A DNA stretch of 64,000 nucleotides from JAAYZB01 sp035379945 (GCA_035379945.1 DAOSWG010000001.1:62001-126000); one strand, 5' to 3'. Positions 25,160 to 35,079 are shown, numbered from the stretch's first letter. Notes: generated by a model not told the origin, from the letters alone. Numbers and translations: made by a program.

Positions 25160-26272
25160 TCATTTCAGATTTTCTGGATTCAATCCCAAGAGCTCTGGTA
25201 TTACAAACATTCCGTCCTTGCGGATCAGGATGTCGTCAAAATATATTTCTCCACCGCCGTATTCCGGCCGCTGGATCTGGACCAGATCCCAATGGATGGC
25301 TGAATCGTTTCCGTTTGGCGCTTCTGTATAGCATCTTCCCGGTGTGAAATGGATGCTTCCGGCGATCTTTTCGTCAAAAAGAATGTCCCCCATCGGTCTT
25401 GTTACCAGCGGATTCACGCCGATCGCGAATTCGCCGACATATCTTGCGCCTTCATCGGTATTGAAGATTTGTTCCAGGAGATCATTTTCCTGATCGGCAA
25501 CCGCTTTGATTATCTTTCCGTTTTCAAAAGTCAAGCTGACACCGGTGAAGACAACTCCTCTTTGCGGCGAAGGCGTATTGTAAGTTATTGTCCCATTGAC
25601 TGAATTTCTGACTGGAGCCGTAAAAATCTCGCCGTCGGGAATGTTGTTGTTTCCCGCGCATGGAATGGCATTCATTCCTTTAATCGAGAAAGAAAGATCG
25701 GTTCCCTTGGCGACCAAACGAACCCTGTCGGTCTTTTCCATCAGATTTTTCAGGGGTTCGAAAGCCTTGTTCATGACAGAATAGTCAATTGCCGAAACTC
25801 CGATCACATAATCGAAATAAGCGTCATAACTCATTCTTGCTTTGTGCGCGGCACCTTCGGTCGGGTAATTCAGAAGTACCCATTTCTTCGAAAGGTTTTT
25901 CTCCGAGAGCGGATTGAGTTTCTTCGCAATCTTCAGTTTGGTTTCCATCGGGACGTCCACGTCCGTGTAGTCGGATTCCGACGCTCTGATAGATATGATA
26001 CAATCAAGATCATCGAGTTTGGCATCCATCCATCTGTAGGAACGGTCCAGCCATTTGTCGGACATTCCGAGCATAACCTCGCGTCCGATGTCCGGATCGG
26101 AAAGTTCGACGATCGCATTTCCTTTTCCTTCCCTGATCGCTCTCACCAAGGCCAGGATCAAAGGCTTAGCTTTGACAGGTGCCTTGATCAGGACGTTTTC
26201 CCCTTCCTTCATACTGATGGAATAGTTCACAAGCATTTGAGCCAGTTTTTCGATTCTTTCGTCTTTCAGCAT
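25160..26272 (-). CDS. M29 family aminopeptidase
   Basis: A 370-residue cytosolic aminopeptidase of the AmpS/AmpT (M29) family. Conserved elements visible include NIPDGEIFTAP, YVGEFAIGVNP and the metal-binding region FTPGRCYTEAPNG-SAIHWD, with the final GEIYFDDILIRKDG strand. It starts inside the last codons of the DUF402 gene (7-base overlap), so the two are translationally coupled. Confidence 0.88.
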   Translation of the reverse strand: MLKDERIEKLAQMLVNYSISMKEGENVLIKAPVKAKPLILALVRAIREGKGNAIVELSDPDIGREVMLGMSDKWLDRSYRWMDAKLDDLDCIISIRASESDYTDVDVPMETKLKIAKKLNPLSEKNLSKKWVLLNYPTEGAAHKARMSYDAYFDYVIGVSAIDYSVMNKAFEPLKNLMEKTDRVRLVAKGTDLSFSIKGMNAIPCAGNNNIPDGEIFTAPVRNSVNGTITYNTPSPQRGVVFTGVSLTFENGKIIKAVADQENDLLEQIFNTDEGARYVGEFAIGVNPLVTRPMGDILFDEKIAGSIHFTPGRCYTEAPNGNDSAIHWDLVQIQRPEYGGGEIYFDDILIRKDGMFVIPELLGLNPENLK

Positions 26273-26805
26273 TTGTTTTTCGCTCCTATCTTTTTGAATG
26301 CGGCGTATTCCGATTTCACTATTGAATATGAGAATGGAAATTCGCGATTTTTTATTCTTTTTTCGAGATCCTCAAATTCGGTTTCCAAAATCTTTTTCAA
26401 TTCCTCCGAATATGACATTTCCTCCGAATGACGTCGATATTCGTTTTTATCTAGGATCGTATAACTAAGATCCGGCATAACCTTGATGTCCAAATCGTAG
26501 TCGATGTATTTGATTCCTTCTTCGTCCGTTAACAAAGGAGAAGACAAATTGCAATAGAAGGAAATTCCGGATGATCTGATGATGCCGATCACATTGTACC
26601 AGTGAAGCGGTGAAAAAAACGATACGCATGGTTCCTTTGTGAACCAAAAGCGGCCGTTTCCTTCGATGACTTTGGTTTTTCGGTTGGCCACAACCATCCA
26701 TTCGTCCTCGTTTTTAACGACAACGGATTCTTCCCAGATTCTATGGAGAGTTCCGTCGTGTTTGAAACTGAGGATCTTTATTTTTGTACCAGGGATATAT
26801 TCCAT
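26266..26805 (-). CDS. DUF402/Ntdp-like nucleoside di- and triphosphatase
   Basis: A 179-residue protein of the DUF402 family. Members in Gram-positives (Ntdp) hydrolyse nucleoside tri- and diphosphates. Features include the N-terminal barrel-like segment with HDGTLHRIWEES, the conserved GNGRFWFTKEP region, and the acidic YIDYDLDIKVMPDL segment that holds the catalytic carboxylates, followed by a charged C-terminal helix. Start has CGGAG about eleven bases upstream. Confidence 0.8.
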   Translation of the reverse strand: MEYIPGTKIKILSFKHDGTLHRIWEESVVVKNEDEWMVVANRKTKVIEGNGRFWFTKEPCVSFFSPLHWYNVIGIIRSSGISFYCNLSSPLLTDEEGIKYIDYDLDIKVMPDLSYTILDKNEYRRHSEEMSYSEELKKILETEFEDLEKRIKNREFPFSYSIVKSEYAAFKKIGAKNKC

Positions 26806-26828
26806 AACAAATCAGACTCCGTTATCAT

Positions 26829-26834
26829 ATTATA
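26829..26834 (-). promoter_or_regulatory. Extended -10 promoter of DUF402/aminopeptidase genes
   Basis: On the minus strand TGT-TATAAT follows directly after the trmL terminator. No convincing -35 box was seen. Confidence 0.5.
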
Positions 26835-26845
26835 ACAGAAAAAAA

Positions 26846-26880
26846 GAAAAATGGACCAGCGAATCCGCACTTGGTCCATG
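26846..26880 (-). terminator. Terminator of trmL
   Basis: ATGGACCA and TGGTCCAT pair around a 13-base loop and the minus strand continues with TTTTCTTTTTTT. It begins 12 bases after the trmL stop and ends just before the next promoter. Confidence 0.88.
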
Positions 26881-26891
26881 AAAATATGACA

Positions 26892-27410
26892 TTATTCCTT
26901 TTCCAGCCAACAGGCGCCCTTGAGACTTTCAGGCTCTTCCCGGAAAAGACCAGGATATCCAAGTTGCCGTAAAACCTCGTAAACTGCTATAGATACTGTA
27001 TTAGCAAGATTGAGACTTCTCACCTTATCGGTCATCGGCAGACGCAAACAGTCATCCAGATGCTCGCGAAGGATTGCTTTCGGTATTCCGGTGGATTCTT
27101 TCCCGAAAATCAGATAGATGGATTCCCCGGCTTTAGTGAAGTCGCATTGATCGGGACTTTTTCTGCCATACCTAGTTAAAAAGAAATACCGTCCGGGATT
27201 CTTAATCTTGAAATCCTGCCAATCTTTGTAAATGTGATATTCGAGATGCTCGAGGTAGTTTACCCCGCTCCGTTTCAAAATAGACAGATCGAATTTGAAT
27301 CCAAACGGTTCGATCAGATGCAAAACTGCTCCCGTTCCCACCGAAGTACGCATGATATTCCCGGTATTCTGGGGGATTTCCGGATTATAAAGCACTATGT
27401 TGATTTTCAT
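26892..27410 (-). CDS. trmL: tRNA (cytidine/uridine-34 2'-O)-methyltransferase
   Basis: A SPOUT methyltransferase that methylates the wobble ribose of leucine tRNAs. Motifs NPEIPQNTGNIMR near residues 9-21, FGKESTGIP and LPMTDKVRSLNLANTVSI, which forms the trefoil-knot cofactor pocket, match TrmL/CspR. At 172 residues the length is normal. AAGGGGG precedes the start. Confidence 0.93.
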   Translation of the reverse strand: MKINIVLYNPEIPQNTGNIMRTSVGTGAVLHLIEPFGFKFDLSILKRSGVNYLEHLEYHIYKDWQDFKIKNPGRYFFLTRYGRKSPDQCDFTKAGESIYLIFGKESTGIPKAILREHLDDCLRLPMTDKVRSLNLANTVSIAVYEVLRQLGYPGLFREEPESLKGACWLEKE

Positions 27411-27478
27411 CTCTTTTCCCCCTTGTTTTCTTGTATGTCGGATTCTTTCCGTTCTAAGTCAAAAATTTAAACCGAAAA

Positions 27479-28744
27479 TTATTTTTTAATCTTTGAAGAT
27501 TGTTTTATCCCGCTATTTTGCTTAAACTTTGCTTTATAGTTGGGTTTGACTTTAAGATTTTTTGGCCTGACCGTCTTTTTTTGGTCCGTTGCCTTTCTTT
27601 CGTTTCTTTCGTTTTGTCTTCTTGCGGGTAAAAGTTCCCGATCGCTTACATAACGAAAATCGCATTTCAAACCTTTGGCTTCGAGTTTTTCAATTAGCGG
27701 CATTTCTTCCTTGGTATATAGAGAAACACAGACACCATCGCTTCCCATTCTTCCGGTTCTGCCGCTTCTATGGATGTAAAAACCGGTTTCTTTCGGTAAT
27801 TCATAATTTATGACATGGCTCACAGATTCGATGTCGATGCCACGGCTCAGAATATCAGTAGAAACAACATATTGGAATTCGAGTCTTCTGATACGGTCGA
27901 TGATCTGACGTCTTTTCCTAAATTCGACATCCCCGCTGAAAAGAACTGTCGATTTCCCGCTGTCTTTCAGTTGTTGGTTTACCGATTCAGCGGTTTTCTT
28001 CGTATTGCAGAAAACGATGGCAAGATATGGATTGATGGCAAGGGTAACTTCATCTAACTTCTTCATTCTTTCATCCGTTTCCGTTTTCACGAAAACATGC
28101 TGAATCAGACTGGCATTTTCCTTATTTATTTCATCTTTTAGAAATTCCGTGTTTCCAATATATTTTTTTAAAAATGGCTTGATGTTTTCTGGAATCGTAG
28201 CGGAAAAAATCATGAATTGAGTATCTTTCCCGACTGAGGAAGCAATCTTATCCACATCTTCCAAGAACCCTCCGTCAAGAGCCATATCGGCTTCGTCAAT
28301 TATAAAAAACAACGTTTTGTTTATGACAAGCGCGTTTTCGTTCCTGATTAAATCCACAAGCCTTCCTGGTGTTCCGACAACAATCTGCGGATGATTCTTT
28401 TTTATACTGGCTATATCGCGTTCACGGTCGCTTCCACCCGAAAAAAGCATCACATTGACTTTTGGCTTTGAAAATTCCGCCAGTTTTTCAGCGAATTTAT
28501 ATGTCTGTTTGGCGAGATCCGCCGTCGGTACGACAATCACCGCCTGGACAGAATCCGCATCTTCGCATATCCTTTCGAATATTGACAACAGATAAGCATG
28601 TGTTTTTCCAGTTCCGGTATTTGATTCCACCACCAGACTTTTTTTGGAAGCGGCTTTTTCCAATACCGATTTCTGAATTGTAGTCAGTTCGTCGAATCCG
28701 AGACTTGCGAGCGCATCATTTAAGTATGGTTTGGAAAATTTCAT
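27479..28744 (-). CDS. DEAD-box RNA helicase, CshB-like
   Basis: A 421-residue RNA helicase with the Q motif (TTIQKSVLEKA), Walker A SNTGTGKT, PTADLAK, TPGRLVDL, the DEAD box as DEADMALD, SATIP and the C-terminal HRSGRTGRMG. The start MKFSKPYLN at 28744 is chosen over ATG 28750, which is only three bases from AAGGAGG. The N-terminal phrase and size resemble CshB of Bacillus. The C-terminal tail of about 50 residues is very basic and probably binds RNA. Confidence 0.88.
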   Translation of the reverse strand: MKFSKPYLNDALASLGFDELTTIQKSVLEKAASKKSLVVESNTGTGKTHAYLLSIFERICEDADSVQAVIVVPTADLAKQTYKFAEKLAEFSKPKVNVMLFSGGSDRERDIASIKKNHPQIVVGTPGRLVDLIRNENALVINKTLFFIIDEADMALDGGFLEDVDKIASSVGKDTQFMIFSATIPENIKPFLKKYIGNTEFLKDEINKENASLIQHVFVKTETDERMKKLDEVTLAINPYLAIVFCNTKKTAESVNQQLKDSGKSTVLFSGDVEFRKRRQIIDRIRRLEFQYVVSTDILSRGIDIESVSHVINYELPKETGFYIHRSGRTGRMGSDGVCVSLYTKEEMPLIEKLEAKGLKCDFRYVSDRELLPARRQNERNERKATDQKKTVRPKNLKVKPNYKAKFKQNSGIKQSSKIKK

Positions 28745-28761
28745 GAACATGCGCCTCCTTC

Positions 28762-28790
28762 TTCAAAAATCATTAATGTTATTATATAAT
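28762..28790 (+). promoter_or_regulatory. Promoter of ispH
   Basis: TTCAAA (28762-28767) and TATAAT (28785-28790) are 17 bases apart on the plus strand; the -35 box is weak. Confidence 0.6.
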
Positions 28791-28828
28791 AATACTGAAT
28801 GAAAGTAAAATGCAAAGGCGGTGACTTC

Positions 28829-29707
28829 ATGGAAGTATTGACGATAAATCCCCGGGGTTTCTGCCACGGCGTCATCAGAGCTGTGGAAATTGTAGAACGG
28901 GCTGTCTTGGATAGATCGGTTCCAAAACCGATCCATGTTCTCGGAATGATTGTCCATAATCGCCACGTCGTCGATGATCTGTCGCTTTTATCCGTTATTA
29001 CGCTCTATCCGAAATCCGGAAACTATTCTGAACTTTTTGATTCCATAAATACGGGAACCGTAGTGATAACCGCTCACGGAATCGACGAACGGATTATAAA
29101 AAAAGCCAAGGATAAAGGTTTATATGTTATCGACGCCACTTGTCCTTTCGTTCACAAATCCAAACATCACCTTGCCAAATGGCTATCAAAAGGATATGTT
29201 GTCGCTTATATTGGAAAGCAAGGACACCCGGAAGCATTGAGCGCATTGTCGCTTTCAGACGATATTTTCCTGATCGAGAATGGACAGGATGTGGATAAGC
29301 TTCCAGAAAATACACAGAAATTGTATGTGACAACCCAGACAACCTGTAGCCAAAATGACGTTTCCTCAATCATGGAAACAATCGCAAAAAAATATCCCAA
29401 CGCCATTTTCGAAGATGAGATTTGCAACGCTACCGCAAGACGCCAAGATGCCCTGATCGCGGCAAACAAGGAAATTGACCTTTGCGTTGTTGTGGGCGAT
29501 CCGTCCAGCAACAACACAAGAAACCTCTTTAAAATAAGTAAAGAGATCACAAACACTAGGACCATCATGGTAAATGATGTTTCCGAGATCGATCCCTCGT
29601 TTCTCAAAGACGTCAAACGGATCAGCGTCACTAGCGGAGCTTCCACTCCCGATCGGGTCACAGACTCCATCATCGCCTTTTTACGATCTTATGATCAGCA
29701 CGATTGA
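28829..29707 (+). CDS. ispH: 4-hydroxy-3-methylbut-2-enyl diphosphate reductase
   Basis: Last step of the MEP isoprenoid pathway, producing IPP and DMAPP with a 4Fe-4S cluster. The three cluster cysteines are at 12 (PRGFCHG), 105 (DATCPFVH) and 199 (EICNATARR). The start at 28829 has AAAGGCGGTG upstream; ATG 28799 would lie only nine bases after the -10 box. It works with Dxs, encoded at 31709-33565, which feeds the same pathway. Length 292. Confidence 0.95.
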   Translation: MEVLTINPRGFCHGVIRAVEIVERAVLDRSVPKPIHVLGMIVHNRHVVDDLSLLSVITLYPKSGNYSELFDSINTGTVVITAHGIDERIIKKAKDKGLYVIDATCPFVHKSKHHLAKWLSKGYVVAYIGKQGHPEALSALSLSDDIFLIENGQDVDKLPENTQKLYVTTQTTCSQNDVSSIMETIAKKYPNAIFEDEICNATARRQDALIAANKEIDLCVVVGDPSSNNTRNLFKISKEITNTRTIMVNDVSEIDPSFLKDVKRISVTSGASTPDRVTDSIIAFLRSYDQHD

Positions 29708-29792
29708 TTTGTTTCATAAGTTAAAAAAATCTTTTCTTTTCATGCCTTTTCGTATATAATTGTTTCTGATAAAGTCAATCGAGGTGAGACAA

Positions 29793-29963
29793 GTGGCAAA
29801 CAACAAAAAGAAACCGAATATTACTTCATCCGAAGAAAAGGAAATCAGGACATATAATCCGACGAAAAGCCATTTCGGCAAGATCATTATCGTCATCCTG
29901 GCTCTCGGAATGTTCCTTGCGATGTTGATAGCGGCCATTCTCGGCATGATCGAGGTATTATAG
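29793..29963 (+). CDS. Small single-pass membrane protein, DUF4044-like
   Basis: A 56-residue protein that starts at GTG 29793 behind GAGGTGAG. A lysine-rich N-terminus is followed by one long hydrophobic segment (about residues 31-54, IIIVILALGMFLAMLIAAIL). The layout resembles the DUF4044 family found downstream of cell-wall or division genes in Gram-positives, but the match is loose. A TATAAT at 29755-29760 may serve as its -10. Confidence 0.5.
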   Translation: MANNKKKPNITSSEEKEIRTYNPTKSHFGKIIIVILALGMFLAMLIAAILGMIEVL

Positions 29964-29990
29964 CAACTACCATCCATAAAAACACATAAG

Positions 29991-30015
29991 AAAAGGGTTG
30001 GAATCAACCCTTTTT
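29991..30015. terminator. Bidirectional terminator
   Basis: AAAAGGGTTG and CAACCCTTTT pair over ten bases around a 4-base loop with T runs on both strands. It serves the small membrane protein gene and the convergent recN. Confidence 0.85.
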
Positions 30016-30019
30016 CTTT

Positions 30020-31690
30020 TTAATTTTCCAACAAGAGCTCCCGAGCGTTTTCCAAGGCGTTTTCTGTCACCTTGTCACCGGAGATCATCATGGCGATTTC
30101 CTTAACCCGGTTATCGAAATCCAAATATCCGGCGGAAGCGGTGGTTCGGTTGCCCGTTATCTTTTTCTCGACTTTCAAATGATTGGCGGCTACGGCCACC
30201 ACCTGCGGTATGTGGGTGATCGACAAAACCTGACAGTTTTCCGATATTTCCCGGATTTTTCTGGCAATCTGGCTCGCTACAACACCACTGATACCGGTAT
30301 CTATCTCGTCAAAAACCATTGTTTCCAGGTGTTCGGTGCGAATGAAAATAGTCTTGAATGCCAGCATCACCCGGCTCATTTCGCCACCGGAGGCGGTTTT
30401 CGAAAGTTCTCTCAGAGGTTCGCCGGGATTGGTGGAAATGAAGAAATCGATAGAATCAATTCCGTCCTGACCGAAATTATCCGGATTGTCCGGAATATCC
30501 GCAAATCTTATCTCGAATCTCGTGTTAGCCAGACTCAGATCGCCGAAAAGAATTCCAAGTTCCGCCGTAATCTGTTTGGCGGCGTCTTTTCTCAGTTTGG
30601 AAAGATCACCGGCCGATTGGATAAGCGACTTTTTCTCTTCTTCTTTTTTTCTCTCGAGATCACGAATTTCTTCCATACGCTCGAAACTACCGCCGGATAG
30701 CTTTTCCAGTCTATCGCGATATTCGCAAAGTTCCGGAATCGTCATTTTGTATTTTTCCTCGAGTTTATCCAACAAGTAGAGTCTCGTCTCTATCTTATCG
30801 AGACTGTTCGGATCGAAATTCAACTGATCTAGTTTCAATATGCATTCTTCCGCTATGTCCTTGATCTCGTAATAATGATCAGCCATTCTTTCACGAAGGT
30901 TTTTGTATTCCTCCGAATAATCCGACAACCTGTCCAGATTTTCCAAAATACCGGCAAGTCCTTCAAGCACCGGTTCATCATCGAATCTTTGTTTTATCTC
31001 CGCAAGGCTTTCGTACACCTTGTCGAAGTTTTTCATCAAAGTACGGCTTTCCTGAAGTTCTCTTTTCTCTTCCGGATCAAGCCCAGCCTCGGTAAGTTCG
31101 TTAAGTTGGAAAATGTACAAATCGCGTTTCTCTTCGTATTTTCTTGTTTCTTCCAATAGCAGGGACAAATCGCGGACAGTTTTCTGAAAGCCGGCAAGAT
31201 CCTGTCTGTATTTCTCCAAATAAGTTCCGATCGCTTCCCTGCGATAGCCATCTACCAAGGCAAGATAGTTCTGGGGATTTATCAGTCTTTGAGTATCGAA
31301 TTGCGAATGGATATCGGCCAGTCTGATGGAAACTGCTTTTAATTGTTGCAAGGTGACGGAAACATTGTTTATGCGCGACATGTTCCGGTTGCTGTTGGTG
31401 ATTTCCCTCGATATTTCGATGGTTTCATCTTCCATGGAAATCCCCATGGCGATTATTTGTCTTTTTGTGTCGGCGTTTTTTATCCTGAAACGGCCGGTGA
31501 CTTTGGCGCTTTCGCAGCCGGAGCGAATCATGTCCTGGCTTGCCCTGTCCCCAAGCAAAAGCGAAATGGCATCGATTAGAATGCTTTTTCCGGCTCCGGT
31601 TTCTCCGGTGAGGACAGTCATTCCCGGTTTGAATCCGATTTCTACCCGGTCGATGATGGCAAAATTTTCCACAAGCAGATATTCAAGCAT
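30020..31690 (-). CDS. recN: DNA repair protein RecN
   Basis: An SMC-like ATPase that gathers DNA ends in recombination repair. Walker A GETGAGKSIL is at residues 29-38, long coiled-coil arms follow, and the C-terminal half has the signature TASGGEMSR and Walker B VFDEIDTGISG. Length 556 is normal. It is the last gene of nusB-xseA-xseB-dxs-recN; the arginine-repressor and TlyA-type genes that precede it in Bacillus are missing. GGGGAGG precedes the start. Confidence 0.96.
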   Translation of the reverse strand: MLEYLLVENFAIIDRVEIGFKPGMTVLTGETGAGKSILIDAISLLLGDRASQDMIRSGCESAKVTGRFRIKNADTKRQIIAMGISMEDETIEISREITNSNRNMSRINNVSVTLQQLKAVSIRLADIHSQFDTQRLINPQNYLALVDGYRREAIGTYLEKYRQDLAGFQKTVRDLSLLLEETRKYEEKRDLYIFQLNELTEAGLDPEEKRELQESRTLMKNFDKVYESLAEIKQRFDDEPVLEGLAGILENLDRLSDYSEEYKNLRERMADHYYEIKDIAEECILKLDQLNFDPNSLDKIETRLYLLDKLEEKYKMTIPELCEYRDRLEKLSGGSFERMEEIRDLERKKEEEKKSLIQSAGDLSKLRKDAAKQITAELGILFGDLSLANTRFEIRFADIPDNPDNFGQDGIDSIDFFISTNPGEPLRELSKTASGGEMSRVMLAFKTIFIRTEHLETMVFDEIDTGISGVVASQIARKIREISENCQVLSITHIPQVVAVAANHLKVEKKITGNRTTASAGYLDFDNRVKEIAMMISGDKVTENALENARELLLEN

Positions 31691-31708
31691 TCAAGATTCC
31701 TCCCCACT

Positions 31709-33565
31709 TCACATTTCGGGTTTTTCGGATGATTTGAGCAATTGGACGATCGATGCATCATCCAGGGAATAATCGTTTTCCAGTTCCTCGCGAGTGCCGA
31801 TTCCGATGAACTCATCTGGCAAGGCGACGATGCTTATCTTTGAAGCGTCAAGTTTCAATTCGACTGCTTTTTCAAGAATTAAGGAACCCAGTCCGCCGAT
31901 TTTGGCGTTTTCCTCGATCACAATGATGTTTTTCTTGTTTTCCATGACGGAAACGAAAGTCGTCTCGTCGATCGGTTTGATGAATCTCGCGTTAACGACC
32001 GCATAATCGAAACCTTTCCGATTGATGATATTCTCGATCCTGGTGACGGTATCCCCATAGGTAATGATGGCATTTTCCGCCTCAATATTGGAAACTGTCC
32101 ACGATGGCTCCAAGATCGGTTCGCATATCTCGTCGTTTCTTTTATCGGTATCAGCTTTGGGATAGCGGATAGCTACCGGGTGTTTGGCGATTTCGAAGGC
32201 GTAATCGATCAGGCTTCTCGCTTCGCTTGAGTCTTTCGGTTGGATTATCTCGATATTCGGTATATGCGACAGATAAGCGATATCGTAAACTCCCTGATGG
32301 GTTTCGCCGTCCGCTTCTACCAGTCCAGCCCGGTCGATTCCGAAGATTACATGCAGGTTTTGTCTGGCGACATCGTGAATAACTTGGTCATAAGCTCGCT
32401 GCAAAAATGACGAGTAAATCGGTACGAATACATTTCTTCCGCCGATTGATAGGGCTCCTGCCAGACATACCGACAAGGATTCGCAGATCCCTACATCGGT
32501 GATCATGGAAGGAAAGGCTTCCTGGAAACGCTTGAGCCCGGAACCGTTGACCATGGCGGGAACAATAATTTCGAATTTATCCCCATTCTTTGCTTTCATG
32601 AAAAGATGATCCGCTACGATATTACTCCAGGAAGTCCGGTTTTCCGCTTTTTTCGTTCGGGGAAGTCCGGTTTCCACATAAAACGGGTCGACTCCGTGCC
32701 AGGATCCGGCTATGTCGTTTTCGGCAAATGGGTATCCTTTTCCCTTTTTCGTTACGACATGAAGCACGCAGGGCTTTTTGGCGTTTTTGACAAGATTCAG
32801 GTATTTTGTCAATGTTTTAAAATCGTGTCCGTCGATCGGTCCGTAATATGAAAGCCCGAATTCGTCGAAAATCGTCATGTTTTTGGCAAAGCCTCTCAAC
32901 ATCCTGGCGACACGGTTTTTCAGATCGATCATAAAAGCGGGAACATTTTTGATCATCCTCGCCTTTTGATAGGCTTTGTTGGTACGCATCGAGTTAAGCA
33001 ATCTGGCAAGCGAACCGACATTTTTCGATATGCTCATTTCGTTATCATTCAAAATGATGATCGGATGCAGCCCGGGACGATGTCCGATGAAATTCAGAGC
33101 CTCGAAAGAGAGTCCGCTGTTTAACGATCCGTCCCCCACAAGGGCAAGGCATTTGTAATCCTTGTTATCGCGCATCCTGGCAATTTCAAAACCTGCCAGA
33201 GCAGCGATTGCCGTCGATGAATGCCCGGCTTCCCAGCAATCATGGACAGATTCGGAATGTTTGAGATATCCAGAAAGACCGCCATGCTTTCGCAATGTGG
33301 CAAAATCGGAAGCGCGTCCGGTCAGTATTTTGTGGGTATATCCCTGATGACCGATATCGAAGATGATCTTGTCCCTAGGCGAGTCGAATACCTTGTGGAT
33401 GGCAATCGTTAGTTCGACCACTCCCAGATTCGATGAAAGATGTCCGCCTGTATGAGAAATGCTGTCAATCAGAAAAGAACGGATCGAAAATGCCAATTCG
33501 TTCAATTCCTTTGTATTCATCTCTTTCAAAAATCCGGGATCTTTTATCTCGTAAAGGTCAGTCAT
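31709..33565 (-). CDS. dxs: 1-deoxy-D-xylulose-5-phosphate synthase
   Basis: Condenses pyruvate and glyceraldehyde-3-phosphate with thiamine diphosphate, the first step of the MEP pathway. The thiamine diphosphate motif GDGSLNSG to the NDN of ILNDNEMSIS is intact, as are the DIGHQGYTHKILTG and GLVEADGETHQG regions. Length 618. It lies 13 bases after xseB. In Bacillus ispA stands between xseB and dxs; it is absent here, so prenyl synthesis must be encoded elsewhere. Confidence 0.97.
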   Translation of the reverse strand: MTDLYEIKDPGFLKEMNTKELNELAFSIRSFLIDSISHTGGHLSSNLGVVELTIAIHKVFDSPRDKIIFDIGHQGYTHKILTGRASDFATLRKHGGLSGYLKHSESVHDCWEAGHSSTAIAALAGFEIARMRDNKDYKCLALVGDGSLNSGLSFEALNFIGHRPGLHPIIILNDNEMSISKNVGSLARLLNSMRTNKAYQKARMIKNVPAFMIDLKNRVARMLRGFAKNMTIFDEFGLSYYGPIDGHDFKTLTKYLNLVKNAKKPCVLHVVTKKGKGYPFAENDIAGSWHGVDPFYVETGLPRTKKAENRTSWSNIVADHLFMKAKNGDKFEIIVPAMVNGSGLKRFQEAFPSMITDVGICESLSVCLAGALSIGGRNVFVPIYSSFLQRAYDQVIHDVARQNLHVIFGIDRAGLVEADGETHQGVYDIAYLSHIPNIEIIQPKDSSEARSLIDYAFEIAKHPVAIRYPKADTDKRNDEICEPILEPSWTVSNIEAENAIITYGDTVTRIENIINRKGFDYAVVNARFIKPIDETTFVSVMENKKNIIVIEENAKIGGLGSLILEKAVELKLDASKISIVALPDEFIGIGTREELENDYSLDDASIVQLLKSSEKPEM

Positions 33566-33578
33566 TTTATCACCAGCA

Positions 33579-33800
33579 TTATTCTTTCGGTTCTTCGAAA
33601 TCCTCCAACTTGTCGTCTTTCATCAGTTTGACGATCACGTTTTCGGCATTTTGGATCTCTTCGTGACAAAACTTGGCAAGGCGCATGCCTTCCTGGTATT
33701 TCTCCAAAGATTTGTCAAGGGGAAGATCTCCTTTTTCCAATTCGCGAACGATCTCTTCCAGTTTTGACAAGGCCGTTTCAAAAGTCATTTTGGTTTCCAT
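33579..33800 (-). CDS. xseB: Exodeoxyribonuclease VII small subunit
   Basis: A 73-residue all-helical protein with FETALSKLEEIVRELEKG, the family pattern, and a short acidic tail. It assembles in several copies on XseA. Its start follows the xseA stop by only four bases, so the subunits are made together. Confidence 0.95.
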   Translation of the reverse strand: METKMTFETALSKLEEIVRELEKGDLPLDKSLEKYQEGMRLAKFCHEEIQNAENVIVKLMKDDKLEDFEEPKE

Positions 33801-33804
33801 GGAA

Positions 33805-35076
33805 TCAATCCTTTCCGATTCTGTCGACTGTGCATCCGACGATTCCGTCGGACATTTGCAATTCTATGTTGTCACCTTTTTCAAGCAAGGAAACGGTTTT
33901 GACTATGGTACCGTTTTTTCTCGCCATTGCATAACCTTTTTTCATCAAAGATAATGGATTCACAAGCTCCAGCCTGTCGATGTCGTTTTCAACCCTGGTT
34001 TCCAATGCAAGCCGCAGATTTTCCAAAACCAGCGAAATCCTAGTTTTCAAATTATTCGTTTTTTCCCTGTATGAATCTAAAATCCTGTCTGGTCTTTTTT
34101 GTAAAAGCCGGTCATAGGCAGATGCCAGTTTCAATTCCGGTTTTTCCAACAGTCTCTCTCCGTTTAATATCACCGGAGATCTTCTCAATGTATTCAGCAT
34201 ATCTGTTTTAACCTGGATATATTTTTGCCAGGAGACCGCCATATTTCTTGTATAACCGGATATTTGCATAAGCAGGGTGTTTTGATCGGGGACAACTATC
34301 TCCGCCGCTCCGCTCGGGGTTGGAGCTCTTCTGTCAGAAACAAAATCGGCGATGGTGAAATCGGTCTCGTGACCAACGGCAGATATCACCGGAATCTTTG
34401 ATTCGTAGATTGCTTTGGCAACTATCTCTTCGTTAAAAGCCCACAGATCCTCGATCGATCCTCCGCCCCTTCCGACGATGAGCACATCAGATAGAAGGTC
34501 CTTGTTTGCTTTTTCTATCATCCTGACGATCGAATATTTGGCTTCGTCTCCCTGGACAAGCGTGGGATAGACGATGATTCTTGCCAAAGGATAACGGCGA
34601 TTGACGATATGGATAATATCGCGGACTGCCGCTCCGGTAGGCGAGGTTATCACACCGATGTTTTTGGGATATTGCGGTAACGGCCTTTTATGGCTTTCGT
34701 CGAACATTCCCGCTTCCGACAATTTCTTCTTGAGGTTTTCGTAAGCTTGGTAGAGATCTCCTATGCCGGATTCATACATTTTTCGGACATAAACCTGATA
34801 ATTGCCGATCGGTTCGTACACGCTTACGTATCCTTCGACAACGACCTTTGATCCGTCTTTCGGTTCAAAATCAAGCGAGACGGCGTTTGACTGGAACATC
34901 ACGGCCGGTATCTGGGACGAATCATCTTTCAGCGTGAAGTAAAGATGTCCGCGGCTATGTCGCTTGAAATTGGATATTTCCGCTTTAAGTAAGATATTCT
35001 GGAGATTCTTGTCATTGTCGAAGAAATACTTCAGATATCTATTGAGGGCGGATACGGTGATGTATTTCTTTTCCAT
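33805..35076 (-). CDS. xseA: Exodeoxyribonuclease VII large subunit
   Basis: Single-strand-specific nuclease. The N-terminal OB-fold (SALNRYLKYFF near the start) is followed by the catalytic region GVITSPTGAAVRDI and VGRGGGSIEDLWAFN, and a coiled coil. The 423-residue length is normal. It begins 4 bases after the nusB stop. Confidence 0.96.
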   Translation of the reverse strand: MEKKYITVSALNRYLKYFFDNDKNLQNILLKAEISNFKRHSRGHLYFTLKDDSSQIPAVMFQSNAVSLDFEPKDGSKVVVEGYVSVYEPIGNYQVYVRKMYESGIGDLYQAYENLKKKLSEAGMFDESHKRPLPQYPKNIGVITSPTGAAVRDIIHIVNRRYPLARIIVYPTLVQGDEAKYSIVRMIEKANKDLLSDVLIVGRGGGSIEDLWAFNEEIVAKAIYESKIPVISAVGHETDFTIADFVSDRRAPTPSGAAEIVVPDQNTLLMQISGYTRNMAVSWQKYIQVKTDMLNTLRRSPVILNGERLLEKPELKLASAYDRLLQKRPDRILDSYREKTNNLKTRISLVLENLRLALETRVENDIDRLELVNPLSLMKKGYAMARKNGTIVKTVSLLEKGDNIELQMSDGIVGCTVDRIGKD

Positions 35077-35079
35077 GGC